Origin: Betaproteobacteria bacterium
GTDB taxonomy: Bacteria > Pseudomonadota > Gammaproteobacteria > Burkholderiales > JACQAP01
DNA: 64,000 nucleotides
NCBI GenBank assembly: GCA_016194905.1
Contig: JACQAP010000021.1
Location: 204,942 to 268,941, forward strand
Direction: 5' to 3'
Shown: piece after piece, positions 52,099 through 63,313 of the stretch
How the letters are laid out: each line of letters starts with the position of its first letter
How positions within the stretch are numbered: position 1 is the stretch's first letter
Notes under the pieces: generated by a model
The model's database searches: none
Seen by the model: the letters and a program-made list of their open reading frames with translations, nothing else
Told to the model about the DNA's origin: nothing
Program-made: the position numbers and the translations under genes

Positions 52099-54333
52099 AT
52101 GACCGACCAAGCGCCAGACTATTCCAAACTGCTCGAATGCCTTGCGGGCCGGCTGCCGGCGTTCCGGCAGGCATTGCTCGAACTGGGCAGGGCCGACCTC
52201 GAGCGAGTGGAACTGGCGGCAGGCGAGGTGCTCCTGCGCAAGGGTGAAAAGGCGAATGCGCTATACGTGCTTGTTGCCGGATCGCTTCGGGCCACGACCG
52301 TGCAGAACGATGGCCGCGAACTTACCCTGTCCGAATTCGGACCCGGCGAGATGGCTGGCGAGATGGCGATCCTGGCAGGCGGCGGCGTTTACAGCGCGAC
52401 GGTCTCCGCGGCTGAACACGCCGTGCTCGTCAGGGTGCCGCGGGAGGCTTTCGAACGGATTGCCAAGTCAGCCCCGAACGCCGTCCGCGAAATGGCCGGG
52501 GGCATACGCAGACGCCTCGCCCGCGATCAGCTCGCGATCGGCCTGCCGCGGCTGTTCGGACCGCTCGACGAAACCATGCTCAAGTTTGTCGAGGAGCAGG
52601 TGGACTGGGTAAGGCTGCACGCCGGCGAAACTCTGTTCGCCGCGGGGGACAAGGGCGAGGAGCTTTATTTCGTGCTCGGCGGGCGCCTGCGGGCTGTGGC
52701 CGGCGACGGCCGGGTGCTCAGCGAAATGACCCGCGGTGAGAGCATCGGCGAGATCGCGTTACTGACCGGAGAGTCGCGCACGGCGAGTGTGGTTGCCGTG
52801 CGCGACAGCGACCTGGTGCGTGTGTCGCGGCGGGCATTCGACGAAATCGTCGCGAAGTATCCAGCGGTGATGCAGACCATCGCCCGCATCGTGGTGCAGC
52901 GCCTAAGGGCGAAGGAACAGGGAGGCGCCGCCGCAAGAACGGGAAAGTGCATCGCGGTGCTCGCGGCGGGCGCCGGGAATGCGACCGTGGACTTTACCGA
53001 GCGACTGGCGAGGGCGCTCGAACGCATCGGCCCCACGCTGCATTTGTCGGCGCAGCGGCTCGACGCGCTGCTGAATCGGCCCGGAATCGCCGCAGCCGAA
53101 GATGAAGATGCGGCCGGCATCCGCCTGACGGCATGGCTCGACGAACAAGAATCGCATAACCGGTTTCTCATTTACGAAACCGATGGCACCCTCTCTCTCT
53201 GGACACGGCGTTGCCTCCGCCAGGCGGATGAAATTCTGCTGGTGGCGGACGCCGGTTCGGATCCTGTGCCCGGCACTGTAGAGAAGACCCTTCTGGCTGC
53301 CAAGGACGGCATCTCGAAAGCCCGGCAAAGCCTGGTTCTGTTGCATCCCGACGGCAGCCGTTTGCCGTCGGGGACTTCGCGTTGGTTCGCGAACCGCAAT
53401 GTCCAGCGCAATTTCCACGTCCGTCTCGACACGGAAAACGATTTCAGGCGCGTGGCGCGCTGCCTGGGGGATGCCGCAATCGGACTCGTTCTCGGCGGCG
53501 GCGGCGCGCGCGGCTTGGCGCATATCGGCGTGGTTCGCGCGCTGCGCGAAGCAGGAGTGCCGATCGACATGATCGGCGGCACCAGCGTGGGGGCGGTCAT
53601 GGCTTCGCTGGTGGCGATGGACCAGGACTGGGATCAGATGCTGGAGACCAACCGGGAGGCGTGGCTACGCAATAAACCGCACAAGGAATACTCGCTGCCG
53701 TTCATCTCGCTAATCCGCAGCCGGCGGCTCGACAGCATGGCGAGAAAAATCTGGGGCGAGATCGAGATCGAAGACCTGTGGATCAGCTTTTTCTGTGTCT
53801 CCTGCAACCTCTCCACCGCCGCCACGGTAATCCACGAGCGTGGACCCTTGTGGAAGGCCATCCGCGCCAGTGCCTCCTTGCCCGGCGTCTTCGTGCCGGT
53901 CCTGAGCGACGGCAATATCCTGGTGGATGGAGGGCTGGTCAACAACCTGCCCGGGGACGTCATGCGCGAGCGAGCCTGCAGGACGCTGATCGTGGTCGAT
54001 GTCGGATCGGAGCACGAATTCACCTTCAAACTGCCTGAGTTTCCTTCGCCCTGGCAGTTTCTTCGCAGCCGTATTCTGCCGTTCGCAGCGCGAATCGAAG
54101 TCCCGAACATCGTCGACGTGCTCATCCGTACGACCGATGTCAGCAGCAGCCAGAAGACGCGCGACGTCAAGAGAAACGCCGACGTCTGCCTCCGACCCCC
54201 GATCGACGCCTACGGCGTCCTACAGTTCGAGTTGCTCGACGAGATTGCCGAGGTGGGCTATCGCTACGCTAAAGCGAAGATGGAAGAATTGCGGGGAGAG
54301 AAATCGCTGGCGGGAATGTTCCAGGCGGTGTAA
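52099..54333 (+). CDS. Patatin-like phospholipase with two cNMP-binding domains
   Basis: A 744-residue NTE-like protein. Residues ~30-150 and ~155-275 are two cyclic-nucleotide-binding (CAP-type) domains, with PGEMAGEMAILAG and RGESIGEIALLTGESRTASVV around the phosphate-binding cassettes. A linker domain (~285-450) follows, then the patatin fold with oxyanion GGGGARG, nucleophile Ser in GGTSVGAV and catalytic Asp in VDGGLVNNLP. It likely hydrolyses phospholipids under second-messenger control. No signal peptide or membrane helix is seen. The second CNB cassette has the RT pair of cAMP binders; the first is more divergent. Confidence 0.92.
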   Translation: MTDQAPDYSKLLECLAGRLPAFRQALLELGRADLERVELAAGEVLLRKGEKANALYVLVAGSLRATTVQNDGRELTLSEFGPGEMAGEMAILAGGGVYSATVSAAEHAVLVRVPREAFERIAKSAPNAVREMAGGIRRRLARDQLAIGLPRLFGPLDETMLKFVEEQVDWVRLHAGETLFAAGDKGEELYFVLGGRLRAVAGDGRVLSEMTRGESIGEIALLTGESRTASVVAVRDSDLVRVSRRAFDEIVAKYPAVMQTIARIVVQRLRAKEQGGAAARTGKCIAVLAAGAGNATVDFTERLARALERIGPTLHLSAQRLDALLNRPGIAAAEDEDAAGIRLTAWLDEQESHNRFLIYETDGTLSLWTRRCLRQADEILLVADAGSDPVPGTVEKTLLAAKDGISKARQSLVLLHPDGSRLPSGTSRWFANRNVQRNFHVRLDTENDFRRVARCLGDAAIGLVLGGGGARGLAHIGVVRALREAGVPIDMIGGTSVGAVMASLVAMDQDWDQMLETNREAWLRNKPHKEYSLPFISLIRSRRLDSMARKIWGEIEIEDLWISFFCVSCNLSTAATVIHERGPLWKAIRASASLPGVFVPVLSDGNILVDGGLVNNLPGDVMRERACRTLIVVDVGSEHEFTFKLPEFPSPWQFLRSRILPFAARIEVPNIVDVLIRTTDVSSSQKTRDVKRNADVCLRPPIDAYGVLQFELLDEIAEVGYRYAKAKMEELRGEKSLAGMFQAV

Positions 54334-54421
54334 GGACCTGTGGTCCGCAATAACTCGATCCGGCCGCTCCTGACAATGCCGCGCTAGGGAGGACTAATTC
54401 CTTTGCAGCGATTCCGCCGTT

Positions 54422-54450
54422 CGATTCGCTAGACAGCGTCTGGCGAATCG
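54422..54450. other. Strong hairpin between convergent genes
   Basis: Arms CGATTCGC and GCGAATCG (8 bp, exact), then a T.G pair and AGAC/GTCT with a 3-base loop, giving a 13-bp stem with one wobble. It lies 90 bases after the phospholipase gene and upstream of nothing on the plus strand; the next gene is convergent. It lacks a T-run but is a reasonable bidirectional terminator. Confidence 0.5.
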
Positions 54451-54513
54451 TAGCGACCGTACTCGAACAGCCGCGCACGGAGTGCCCCGCGTTTTTTTTG
54501 CGCCCCGATTCAC

Positions 54514-54582
54514 GGTGTAGGCCACCGTATAGGTCGGGACGATTCCTGTCGATTTTCATAGCGAAAACGTACTGCTGTATCA
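54514..54582. repeat. Copy B of a ~69-base dispersed repeat
   Basis: Matches 48207-48275 without gaps (see copy A). It is in the spacer between the phospholipase and the exported protein. Its minus strand is open for a peptide MIQQYVFAMKIDRNRPDLYG, while copy A is interrupted, so B is the better-preserved version. Confidence 0.6.
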
Positions 54583-54686
54583 TCGGCGTATGGGCGGGAC
54601 CGCTGGGCACTTCAGGTTTCATGTCGTCGCCATTATACGTATCGTCTCTTGGTCGAACCCCGGAATTCGGGATCCGGCCGTTGAAT

Positions 54687-55280
54687 TCACATCGGAGGCG
54701 TAAGGCCGTTGCGTCCGATCAACAGACGCCTGACTGTAAACTGGTCGTCGCTTACATCGGCAACGATGAACACTTTGGCGCCCGGCACGATCAGGGCGCG
54801 ATCGCCGGGCCGGAAGGTGACGATCGGCACACCATCGGGAACGATTACCGTTTTTTCGCCTTCCTTGTAACGTAATGTCAGCGTGCGGCCATTCGGTGAA
54901 CGCGCAAGGTCAGCTACCGTGGCATTGGTCATGGAACTTTCCGGCTTGAGATCCCATGGGTAATGGCCTTCGCCGGTACCGCGTGCAGCTTCCGGGAATA
55001 CGACGACTTCGAGCGACTCGAGCTTGCCGTCAGCGCGTGGCAGCGCCGCCGTGCCAATAAATGAGCCGGGCTGGATCGACGTGATGTCGGTCGGTATGAC
55101 TTCCACCACGCCGGTTTCGTCGGGCACCGTCAGGGAAATGACCTTGCCGCTGCGTTCCTTGATGACGAGTGTCGGTGCGGCGTAACTTTCCACCGTGGCG
55201 CGCAGGCGCACGGGTGGAGAACCTTGCGCCGCGGCTACGCCGCAGGCGAGCGCAAGCAACACAATCAGACAGCGTTTCAT
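54687..55280 (-). CDS. Exported protein, unknown function
   Basis: A 197-residue protein with a signal peptide (MKRCLIVLLALACGVAAAQG) and a beta-rich mature part (LRATVESYAAPTLVIKERSG, GSFIGTAALPRADGKLESLEVVVFP). The repeated short strands and TLVIKERSGKVISLTV resemble DUF5666-type beta-barrel domains. Role unknown. It is the last gene before suhB on the minus strand, seven bases apart. Confidence 0.6.
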   Translation of the reverse strand: MKRCLIVLLALACGVAAAQGSPPVRLRATVESYAAPTLVIKERSGKVISLTVPDETGVVEVIPTDITSIQPGSFIGTAALPRADGKLESLEVVVFPEAARGTGEGHYPWDLKPESSMTNATVADLARSPNGRTLTLRYKEGEKTVIVPDGVPIVTFRPGDRALIVPGAKVFIVADVSDDQFTVRRLLIGRNGLTPPM

Positions 55281-55287
55281 TAATCGA

Positions 55288-56085
55288 TTAGCCTTTCATT
55301 TTCGCAGTGACATGCGACTGGATGACTTGCAGAAGTTGCGCAAAGACCTTCGGGCTGCCTGCAACGATATGACCGCGTTCCATGAATTTGTCGTTGCCTT
55401 CGAAATCGGTGACCAGTCCGCCGGCCTCGGTAACCAAGAGCACGCCGGCTGCCATATCCCACGGAGACAGCCCGATTTCCCAAAAGCCGTCGTAGCGTCC
55501 GGCTGCAACCGCGGCGAGGTCGAGCGCGGCCGCACCCGGGCGACGCACGCCTGCGCACTTGGTCATGATCTCCTTGAGCATCGCGTTGTACGCGTCCAAG
55601 TGCTCGAACATCCGGAACGGAAAGCCGGTGCCGATCAGTCCATCTATCAGTTTGTTGCGCTTCGAAACGCGCAGCCGCTTGTCGTTCAGGAAAGCGCCGC
55701 GGCCGCGAGAGGCGGTGTACAGATCGTTGCGGGTTGGATCGAAAATGACGCCGTGCGTCGGTATGCCTTTGTGGAACAGTCCGATGGATACGCAGTATTG
55801 GGGAAAGCCGTGCAGAAAATTGGTGGTGCCGTCGAGAGGATCGATGATCCAGACATATTCCGATTCGCCGGAAGCACCGCTTTCCTCTGCTAGAATCGCG
55901 TGCTCCGGGTAGGCGCTTTTGATTACGTCGATGATCGCGTCTTCCGCTGTGCGGTCGACTTCGGAGACCAGATCGTTGAGGCTCTTGTGCTTAATAGTCA
56001 GTACGTCGAGGTTCTCCGAGGCGCGGCTGATGATGCTGCCGGCACGGCGAGCGGCTTTCACCGCGATGTTGAGCATCGGATGCAT
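55288..56085 (-). CDS. suhB: Inositol monophosphatase family protein SuhB
   Basis: A 265-residue magnesium-dependent phosphatase. The metal-binding motifs are VDRTAEDAI, the EES of [18 protein letters not shown] and the C-terminal [15 protein letters not shown]. Length and sequence match SuhB, which also joins transcription antitermination complexes. Divergent from trmJ with 62 bases between them, a common betaproteobacterial arrangement. Confidence 0.93.
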   Translation of the reverse strand: MHPMLNIAVKAARRAGSIISRASENLDVLTIKHKSLNDLVSEVDRTAEDAIIDVIKSAYPEHAILAEESGASGESEYVWIIDPLDGTTNFLHGFPQYCVSIGLFHKGIPTHGVIFDPTRNDLYTASRGRGAFLNDKRLRVSKRNKLIDGLIGTGFPFRMFEHLDAYNAMLKEIMTKCAGVRRPGAAALDLAAVAAGRYDGFWEIGLSPWDMAAGVLLVTEAGGLVTDFEGNDKFMERGHIVAGSPKVFAQLLQVIQSHVTAKMKG

Positions 56086-56147
56086 GAGGATGGAGTGGTG
56101 ATAAAGAACGAAGGCGCCATTCTAAAGATTCCGTCGATTCTGTTCCA

Positions 56148-56876
56148 ATGAATAAACCTTCCGCGCTCGGGCGGATTCGAATTATCCTGTCCCACACTAC
56201 GCACCCAGGCAATATTGGCGCAGCAGCGCGCGCGATGAAGACCATGGGTCTTTCGCGACTGGTTCTGGTCAAGCCGGAGCATTTCCCCCATCCGGATGCC
56301 GAAACTTTTGCCACCGGCGCAACAGATTTGCTCGAGAACGCATTCGTCTGCGACAGCCTGAATGAAGCGCTCGCGGGAACGGTGCTGGCGGTAGCCGCGA
56401 CCGCTCGTCATCGCGACCTCGCTCATGAGGTTGTGGATTGCCGCGAAGCCTGTCGCCGTCTGGTGGAAGAGGCCGCCAGCGGCGAGGTGGCTCTGGTATT
56501 CGGTACCGAGCGCTCTGGACTCACTGCCAGCGAAGTCAGTCGATGCCAGTCGATCGCCATGATTCCCACCAACTGGGAATATTCCTCACTTAATCTCGCG
56601 CAAGCGGTTCAGGTGTTTGCCTATGAATTGCGCATGAGCGCGGTCGGCGAGCAGATGTATTCGCAACACCCTTCCGAACTGGCCACTCACGACGAAGCCG
56701 AAGGTTTCTACCGGCAACTTGAAGACACCTTCTATTCAACCGGTTTTCTCGATCCCAAAGAGCCCAAGCGCCTGATGCAGCGTATGCGCAGGATGTTCGC
56801 CCGCGCTCGCATCGAGAAAAAGGAAGTGAACATCCTTCGCGGCTTTCTCAGCGCCATCAAGTCCAAAGTTGAGTAA
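56148..56876 (+). CDS. trmJ: tRNA (Cm32/Um32) 2'-O-methyltransferase TrmJ
   Basis: A 242-residue SPOUT-class methyltransferase. Conserved motifs include HPGNIGAAARAMKTMGL, VFGTERSGLTASEVSRCQ and IPTNWEYSSLNLAQAVQ, which form the knotted cofactor site. It would modify position 32 of several tRNAs. Followed 39 bases later by cysE. Confidence 0.92.
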   Translation: MNKPSALGRIRIILSHTTHPGNIGAAARAMKTMGLSRLVLVKPEHFPHPDAETFATGATDLLENAFVCDSLNEALAGTVLAVAATARHRDLAHEVVDCREACRRLVEEAASGEVALVFGTERSGLTASEVSRCQSIAMIPTNWEYSSLNLAQAVQVFAYELRMSAVGEQMYSQHPSELATHDEAEGFYRQLEDTFYSTGFLDPKEPKRLMQRMRRMFARARIEKKEVNILRGFLSAIKSKVE

Positions 56877-56915
56877 AATAGTCATATTCCAACCCACAGT
56901 AATAAAAGGGTTTTT

Positions 56916-57668
56916 ATGTTCGACAGAGTCAGGGAAGAGATACGCGTTGTTTTCGATCGGGATCCGGCTGCGCGCTCGACCTGGGAGGTTATCACCTGTT
57001 ATCCCGGTTTTCACGCGATGCTGTTTCACCGGCTCTCGCACCGCTTGTGGGGCTGGGACCTGAAATGGCTGGCGCGCTTCGTGTCCCACATCGGTCGCTG
57101 GCTGACAGGTATAGAGATTCATCCCGGTGCCATGATCGGCCGGCGCTTTTTCATCGACCATGGCATGGGCGTCGTGATCGGCGAAACCGCTCTGATCGGT
57201 GACGATTGCACGCTGTATCACGGCGTCACCTTGGGCGGAACCTCATGGAACAAGGGTAAGCGTCATCCAACGCTGGGCGACGGTGTGGTAGTCGGAGCGG
57301 GCGCCAAGATTCTGGGCCCGATTACCATTGGTCGAGGGGCCAAAATTGGCTCCAACGCAGTCGTCGTGAAGGATGTACCGGAATGCGCCACTGCAGTGGG
57401 CATCCCGGCACGTATTCTCGATGATGAGACGAAGAATGCCCGCGAGGAAAGTGCAGCAAAAATGGGCTTCTCGGCTTATGGCATTGGTGCGGATGCAAAT
57501 GACCCCATGGTGAAGGCGATACACGGCCTTATCGACCATACCGTCTTGGCCGACCTGCGCATCGAATACATCCTCGAACAACTCTCCCGCATGGGCGTCA
57601 AAGTTGAAGATGCCCGCGCCACCGCCGACAAGTTCGATCCGACCTACCTCAATCGTATAGTTGACTAA
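56916..57668 (+). CDS. cysE: Serine O-acetyltransferase CysE
   Basis: A 250-residue left-handed beta-helix acetyltransferase, which makes O-acetylserine for cysteine synthesis. The hexapeptide repeats and catalytic stretch ([32 protein letters not shown]) are present. Length is short-type but normal for bacteria that use the epsilon/gamma-proteobacterial form. Cysteine is the sulfur source for the Fe-S operon that follows. Confidence 0.93.
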   Translation: MFDRVREEIRVVFDRDPAARSTWEVITCYPGFHAMLFHRLSHRLWGWDLKWLARFVSHIGRWLTGIEIHPGAMIGRRFFIDHGMGVVIGETALIGDDCTLYHGVTLGGTSWNKGKRHPTLGDGVVVGAGAKILGPITIGRGAKIGSNAVVVKDVPECATAVGIPARILDDETKNAREESAAKMGFSAYGIGADANDPMVKAIHGLIDHTVLADLRIEYILEQLSRMGVKVEDARATADKFDPTYLNRIVD

Positions 57669-57684
57669 TATACTCAGGTTTTGC

Positions 57685-57709
57685 TAAACTTGAGCGCATT
57701 AGTAGGATT
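57685..57709 (+). promoter_or_regulatory. Probable IscR type 1 box at the iscR promoter
   Basis: The 25 bases TAAACTTGAGCGCATTAGTAGGATT (read as two parts: TAAACTTGAG and CATTAGTAGGATT) follow the type 1 IscR pattern, an imperfect palindrome with a TTGA...TTAGT core. A TTGACT/TAAACT promoter-like pair overlaps it (57661 and 57685, 18-base spacer). Binding of holo-IscR here would give feedback control of the operon. Confidence 0.45.
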
Positions 57710-57750
57710 TCTACTCCATTGTAATTATTAATTTTTTAGCAGAGGCGACC

Positions 57751-58236
57751 ATGAGATTGACGACGAAGGGACGCTTTGCGGTGACGGCCATGATCGATTT
57801 GGCATTGAACAACGCATCAGGCCCGGTAACGCTCGCGGATATCAGCGAGCGCCAGAAAATATCGCTGTCGTATCTTGAGCAGTTGTTCGGAAAACTGCGT
57901 CGCAGGTCGCTGGTGACCAGTGTTCGTGGTCCCGGTGGCGGTTACAACCTGGCCAATCCAACGGACCAGGTATCGGTTGCCGACATCATCATTGCGGTGG
58001 ATGAACCGATCGATGCGACGCAGTGCGGCGGCAAGGAAAACTGTAAGGACGACAAGAAATGCATCACTCACGACCTGTGGACGGACTTGAACAAGCACAT
58101 CTTTGAATATTTGCGTGCGGTCAAGCTCTCCGAACTGGTTGCGAAACAACTAAAAATATCCAGCGACGTGGCGGTAATGCAAATACACGACAATCGGCCG
58201 AACGCTGCAAAGGCGAAGGAGCCGGCGGCTGCGTGA
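57751..58236 (+). CDS. iscR: Fe-S cluster transcription regulator IscR
   Basis: A 161-residue Rrf2-family regulator with winged HTH (MRLTTKGRFAVTAMIDLA) and three cluster-ligating cysteines Cys92, Cys98 and Cys104 (CGGKENCKDDKKC) followed by the conserved His107. It represses or activates the downstream genes depending on cluster occupancy. The operon it heads is a hybrid of ISC and SUF genes. Confidence 0.95.
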   Translation: MRLTTKGRFAVTAMIDLALNNASGPVTLADISERQKISLSYLEQLFGKLRRRSLVTSVRGPGGGYNLANPTDQVSVADIIIAVDEPIDATQCGGKENCKDDKKCITHDLWTDLNKHIFEYLRAVKLSELVAKQLKISSDVAVMQIHDNRPNAAKAKEPAAA

Positions 58237-58247
58237 GGAACGGCGCG

Positions 58248-59390
58248 ATGCAGGCCTACTTCGACCATAACGCGACGACGCCGCTCGACGAGGGTGTGTT
58301 GGCGGCGATGCTGCCTTACCTCAAGCAGGAGTATGGCAATGCATCCAGCCGCCACGATTTCGGCACGCGTGCGCGCCGGGCGGTAAACAAGGCACGCGAG
58401 CAAGTCGCCGGCATCGTAAATGTACAGCCCGTGCAAGTGGTATTCGTTTCAGGTGGTACCGAGGCGAACAACTTGTTTATTCGCGGCGCGGCGGCCTATT
58501 TGAAACCCGGTCAGGTTGTCGTCAGTGCAATCGAGCATCCCTGTGTAGCCAAGCCGGCGCAGGATCTTGTGCGCCAGGGCTGGAAGTTGCGAAAGCTTGC
58601 GGTTGACAGCCAAGGTCGGGTCGATATCGCGGATGCAGAGGTTGCCTTGCACGAGCCGATTGCGCTGGTTTCAGTCATGTTGGCGAACAACGAAACCGGC
58701 GTCATCCAGCCCGTTTCGGAAATCGCCGCAATGGTCCGGGAAAAACGCGCCTGGATGCATACCGATGCGGTACAGGCGTTGGGCAAAATCGCAGTGGATT
58801 TCGAGGCGCTCGGCGTACACGCCATGACCCTTTCGGCGCACAAGATTTACGGACCGAAAGGCATCGGTGCCCTGATCGTGGACAAGCGGCTGGAGTTGAA
58901 ACCGATCATTCATGGTGGCGGTCACGAGGGCGGAATGCGTTCCGGCACTGAAAACGTGCCGGCGATCGTGGGCTTCGGTACTGCCTGCGAACTGGCGGCC
59001 CAGCGCATGGAAGCCGTTGCGCAACGTACGCGCAATCTCAGAGACCGCGCTGAAAAAGGTGCAGCGGCGCTGGGTGCGGAAATTTTCGGACCTGGCGCAG
59101 AGCGCATCTCGAACACCACGTACTTTGCTTTTCCGGACATCGACGGCGAGACGCTGGTGATCGAACTGGACAAAGCGGGATTCGCGGTCGCGAGCGGCGC
59201 AGCCTGTTCCAGTACCAGTACGGAACCGAGCGCGACGCTGCTGGCAATGGGTGTCAGGCCGGAACTTGCGCGCGGCGCGGTGCGGGTCAGTTTCGGGGCG
59301 CAGAACACTGCAAGTGAAGTCGAGGATTTTTTACAGGCACTGGGCGCGACGGTGTCCAGACTGCGGCGTTTGACGGCAATCGCCGTTTGA
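58248..59390 (+). CDS. iscS: Cysteine desulfurase, IscS/NifS type
   Basis: A ~380-residue PLP enzyme that frees sulfur from cysteine. The PLP Lys is in LSAHKIYGPKGIGA and the catalytic Cys in GAACSSTSTEPS, in the longer active loop of group I (IscS/NifS) enzymes. The ATG at 58248 has AGGA nine bases before it; the GTG at 58233 is a longer alternative. A second desulfurase (sufS) lies at the end of the same operon. Confidence 0.92.
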   Translation: MQAYFDHNATTPLDEGVLAAMLPYLKQEYGNASSRHDFGTRARRAVNKAREQVAGIVNVQPVQVVFVSGGTEANNLFIRGAAAYLKPGQVVVSAIEHPCVAKPAQDLVRQGWKLRKLAVDSQGRVDIADAEVALHEPIALVSVMLANNETGVIQPVSEIAAMVREKRAWMHTDAVQALGKIAVDFEALGVHAMTLSAHKIYGPKGIGALIVDKRLELKPIIHGGGHEGGMRSGTENVPAIVGFGTACELAAQRMEAVAQRTRNLRDRAEKGAAALGAEIFGPGAERISNTTYFAFPDIDGETLVIELDKAGFAVASGAACSSTSTEPSATLLAMGVRPELARGAVRVSFGAQNTASEVEDFLQALGATVSRLRRLTAIAV

Positions 59391-59432
59391 CGCGATTGAG
59401 AATGACAGTCAGGAGCTTAGGAGCAAACGCAG

Positions 59433-59762
59433 ATGGCGATTACGGTAACTGAAAGCGCGGCAAAACACATTCGCAGCGCACTCGCGAAGAGAGGCGGCGT
59501 CGCTCTTCGTTTTGGCATCAAGACAGTCGGCTGCTCTGGTCTGGCGTACACCTTCGATTTCGCTCAGGAGGTCGGCGCCAATGACCAGTCGTTTGAAACC
59601 CGCAATGTCACGGTAGTAGTGGACAGGAAAAGCCTGGAGTTCGTGGACGGATCGGTGCTCGACTACGCACGAGAAGGATTGAACGAATCCTTCAAAGTCG
59701 AAAATCCGAAGGCTACGGCGATGTGCGGCTGCGGCGAAAGTTTTACCGTCGCCAAAGGCTGA
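59433..59762 (+). CDS. iscA: A-type Fe-S carrier (IscA/SufA)
   Basis: A 109-residue A-type carrier with the cluster-binding cysteines in [10 protein letters not shown] and the C-terminal MCGCGESF. IscU and hscAB are not present in the window, so it probably works with the SufBCD scaffold encoded next. The symbol could equally be sufA. Confidence 0.9.
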   Translation: MAITVTESAAKHIRSALAKRGGVALRFGIKTVGCSGLAYTFDFAQEVGANDQSFETRNVTVVVDRKSLEFVDGSVLDYAREGLNESFKVENPKATAMCGCGESFTVAKG

Positions 59763-59781
59763 TTCGCATCAGGAGCAGCAA

Positions 59782-61214
59782 GTGAGCGCAGTCATCCAGA
59801 ATCTGGTCAATCAACCCTATAAGCACGGGTTCGTCACTGACATCGAATCAGACGTCGTTGCCAAAGGATTGGGCGAGGATGTCATCCGGCTGATTTCCGC
59901 CAAGAAAGACGAGCCCGAGTGGCTGCTCGAGTTCAGGTTGAAGGCCTATCGGCACTGGCTGACGATGACCGAACCGGCCTGGCCGAACGTCAAGTATCCG
60001 AAGATCGACTTCCAGGACATCAGTTATTTCTCGGCCCCGAAGCCGAAAAAGAAGCTCGCCTCCATGGACGAAGTGGATCCGGAGCTGTTGCGCACCTTCG
60101 AGAAGCTGGGTGTGCCGATGAACGAACGGCACGCACTGGCCGGCGTGGCGGTAGACGTGATTTTCGACAGCGTCTCGGTTGCCACGACTTACAAGAAGAA
60201 ACTCGCCGAAGTCGGCGTCATCTTCTGCTCGTTCTCGGAGGCGGTGAAAGATCATCCCGAGCTGGTGCGCCAGTATCTTGGCAGCGTAGTTCCGGCCGGC
60301 GACAACTTCTATGCTGCCCTCAACTCCGCAGTGTTTACCGACGGCTCGTTCTGTTTTATCCCCAAGGGCGTGCGCTGCCCGATGGAGTTGTCGACTTATT
60401 TCCGCATCAACACCCAGGAATCGGGTCAGTTCGAGCGCACGCTGATCGTCGCCGAGGAAGGGGCCCACGTGTCCTACCTGGAGGGCTGTACGGCGCCAAA
60501 GTTCGATACAAACCAGCTGCATGCGGCAGTGGTGGAACTGGTGACGCTGGATAACGCCGAGATCAAGTACTCGACAGTGCAGAACTGGTACGCCGGCGAC
60601 GAGAATGGCAGGGGCGGCATTTACAATTTCGTCACAAAGCGCGGTTTGTGCAAAGGCGTCAATTCGAAAATTTCCTGGACCCAGGTCGAAACCGGATCAG
60701 CGATCACCTGGAAGTATCCGTCCTGTATTTTGCAGGGCGACAACTCGGTCGGCGAGTTCTACTCGGTCGCACTGACCAATCATCATCAGCAGGCGGATAC
60801 CGGTACCAAGATGATCCATATCGGCAGGAATACGCGCAGCAAGATCATTTCCAAGGGCATCTCCGCCGGTGTCTCGAACAACAGCTACCGCGGCCTGGTG
60901 AAGATCGGCGCGAAAGCGGAAGGTGCCCGCAACTTCTCGCAATGCGATTCCATGCTGATCGGCGACAAGTGCGGCGCGAATACTTTTCCCTACATTCAGG
61001 TCAACAACAATACCGCGAAGGTCGAGCATGAAGCATCGACGTCGAAGATCGGGGAGGATCAGTTGTTTTATTTCGCCAGCCGTGGCATTGGCGCCGAGGA
61101 TGCGGTCTCGATGATCATCAACGGCTTCGTGCAGGACGTGTTCGTGCAGTTGCCGATGGAATTCGCGGTCGAGGCGACCAAGCTGCTCGGTCTCAAACTG
61201 GAAGGAAGCGTCGG

Positions 61215-61218
<4 letters not shown>
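59782..61218 (+). CDS. sufB: Fe-S scaffold SufB
   Basis: A 478-residue SufB, with the conserved C-terminal scaffold region ([18 protein letters not shown]-like [20 protein letters not shown]) and Cys-bearing [18 protein letters not shown]. The start is a GTG at 59782 preceded by AGGAG at seven bases; the protein length is normal. Overlaps sufC by four bases. Assembles clusters in the SufBC2D complex. Confidence 0.95.
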
Positions 61219-62002
<784 letters not shown>

Positions 62003-62012
<10 letters not shown>

Positions 62013-63313
62013 AGAATCGCAACGATTATCTGGACAACCTGCTGCACGGCCGCGCAGCGGTTGCAGACGCGGGAAGTGCCTGGTTGCGGACGTTGCGCAT
62101 GCGCGCGGTCGAGCGCGCCAACGAATTGACCGTTCCGACCATTCGCGATGAGGAGTGGCGCTTTACCGACCTGTCGCCGCTCTACCGAATTTCCTTCCGA
62201 CCCGCTGCGATCGCGGGGAGTATCGCGAAGACGCAAATCGAACTCTTCTCGATTCCCGAAGCTGAATCGCGGCTGGTCTTCGTGGATGGGCGCTATTCGG
62301 CTGAACTGTCACAGGTAAATTCGGCTGACGGCGTAACCGTTGCCAATCTTGCCGATGTCTCCAGGTCTGCCGAAGCCGTGGCGGAAACGCATCTGGCGAA
62401 GTTGGCCGCGATCGAGGGCGATGCTTTTGCCGCCGTCAATACCGCTTTCCTGCACGATGGCGCCCTGATTCATGTTGCGCGGGACCGTGTCGTGGACGCG
62501 CCGATCCACTTGCTATTTGTCGCCATTCGCAAGGACAGTGCGGCCTATCCTCGCGTGCTCGTTGTCGCCGAAACCGGCGCGCAGTGCACTGTCGTGGAGG
62601 ATTTCGTCGGCGTGGCCGATGGGGCTTACCTGACTGATGCGGTGAGCGAGTTTTACGTAGCTGAGAATGCCCGGGTTTCCCACGTCAAGCTGCAGCGCGA
62701 GACGCCAACGGCGTTCCACATCGCCAACACTTCGGTCAGGGTGGCGCACAGTGGGCACTATGCCACCTGGACAGTTGCGCTTGGTGCGCGTATTTCCCGG
62801 CACAATCTGTCTATCACGCAGGCAGGCGAAGGAACGGAATTTTCGATTGACGGACTCGCGTTGATCAGTGGACGGCAACTGGCGGACATGCACAGCAGCA
62901 TCGACCATGCGCATGCGCACGGGCGCAGCCGGCAATTGCACAAGACTGTGGTCGGTGGCGGTGCGCATGCCGTGTTCAACGGCAAGATTCTGGTGCGCGA
63001 AGGCGCGCAGCAGACGGACTCCGGGCAGCAATCGCGCAACCTGCTGGTTTCCGACAAGGCGCACGTCGATACCAAGCCGCAGTTGGAGATCTTCGCCGAC
63101 GACGTCAAATGTGCGCATGGCGCCACAGTCGGCCAGATAGAAGCCGATGAGTTGTTCTATCTCAAGAGCCGCGGCCTGTCCGATACGGCGGCCCGCAACC
63201 TGCTGACTTATGCGTTTGCCGCGCAGGTCATCGAACGCATCCCGGTGAAGTCCCTGGTAGACCAGTTGGAAAAGACCGTCCTTGAACAGACGCAGACGAG
63301 AGAGCCAGCATGA
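62003..63313 (+). CDS. sufD: Fe-S scaffold subunit SufD
   Basis: A 436-residue SufD with the parallel beta-helix core and the motif SDKAHVDTKPQLEIFADDVK near 345-365, and GATVGQIEADELFYLKSRG. It pairs with SufB and aids iron entry. The start overlaps the sufC end by 10 bases. Confidence 0.94.
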
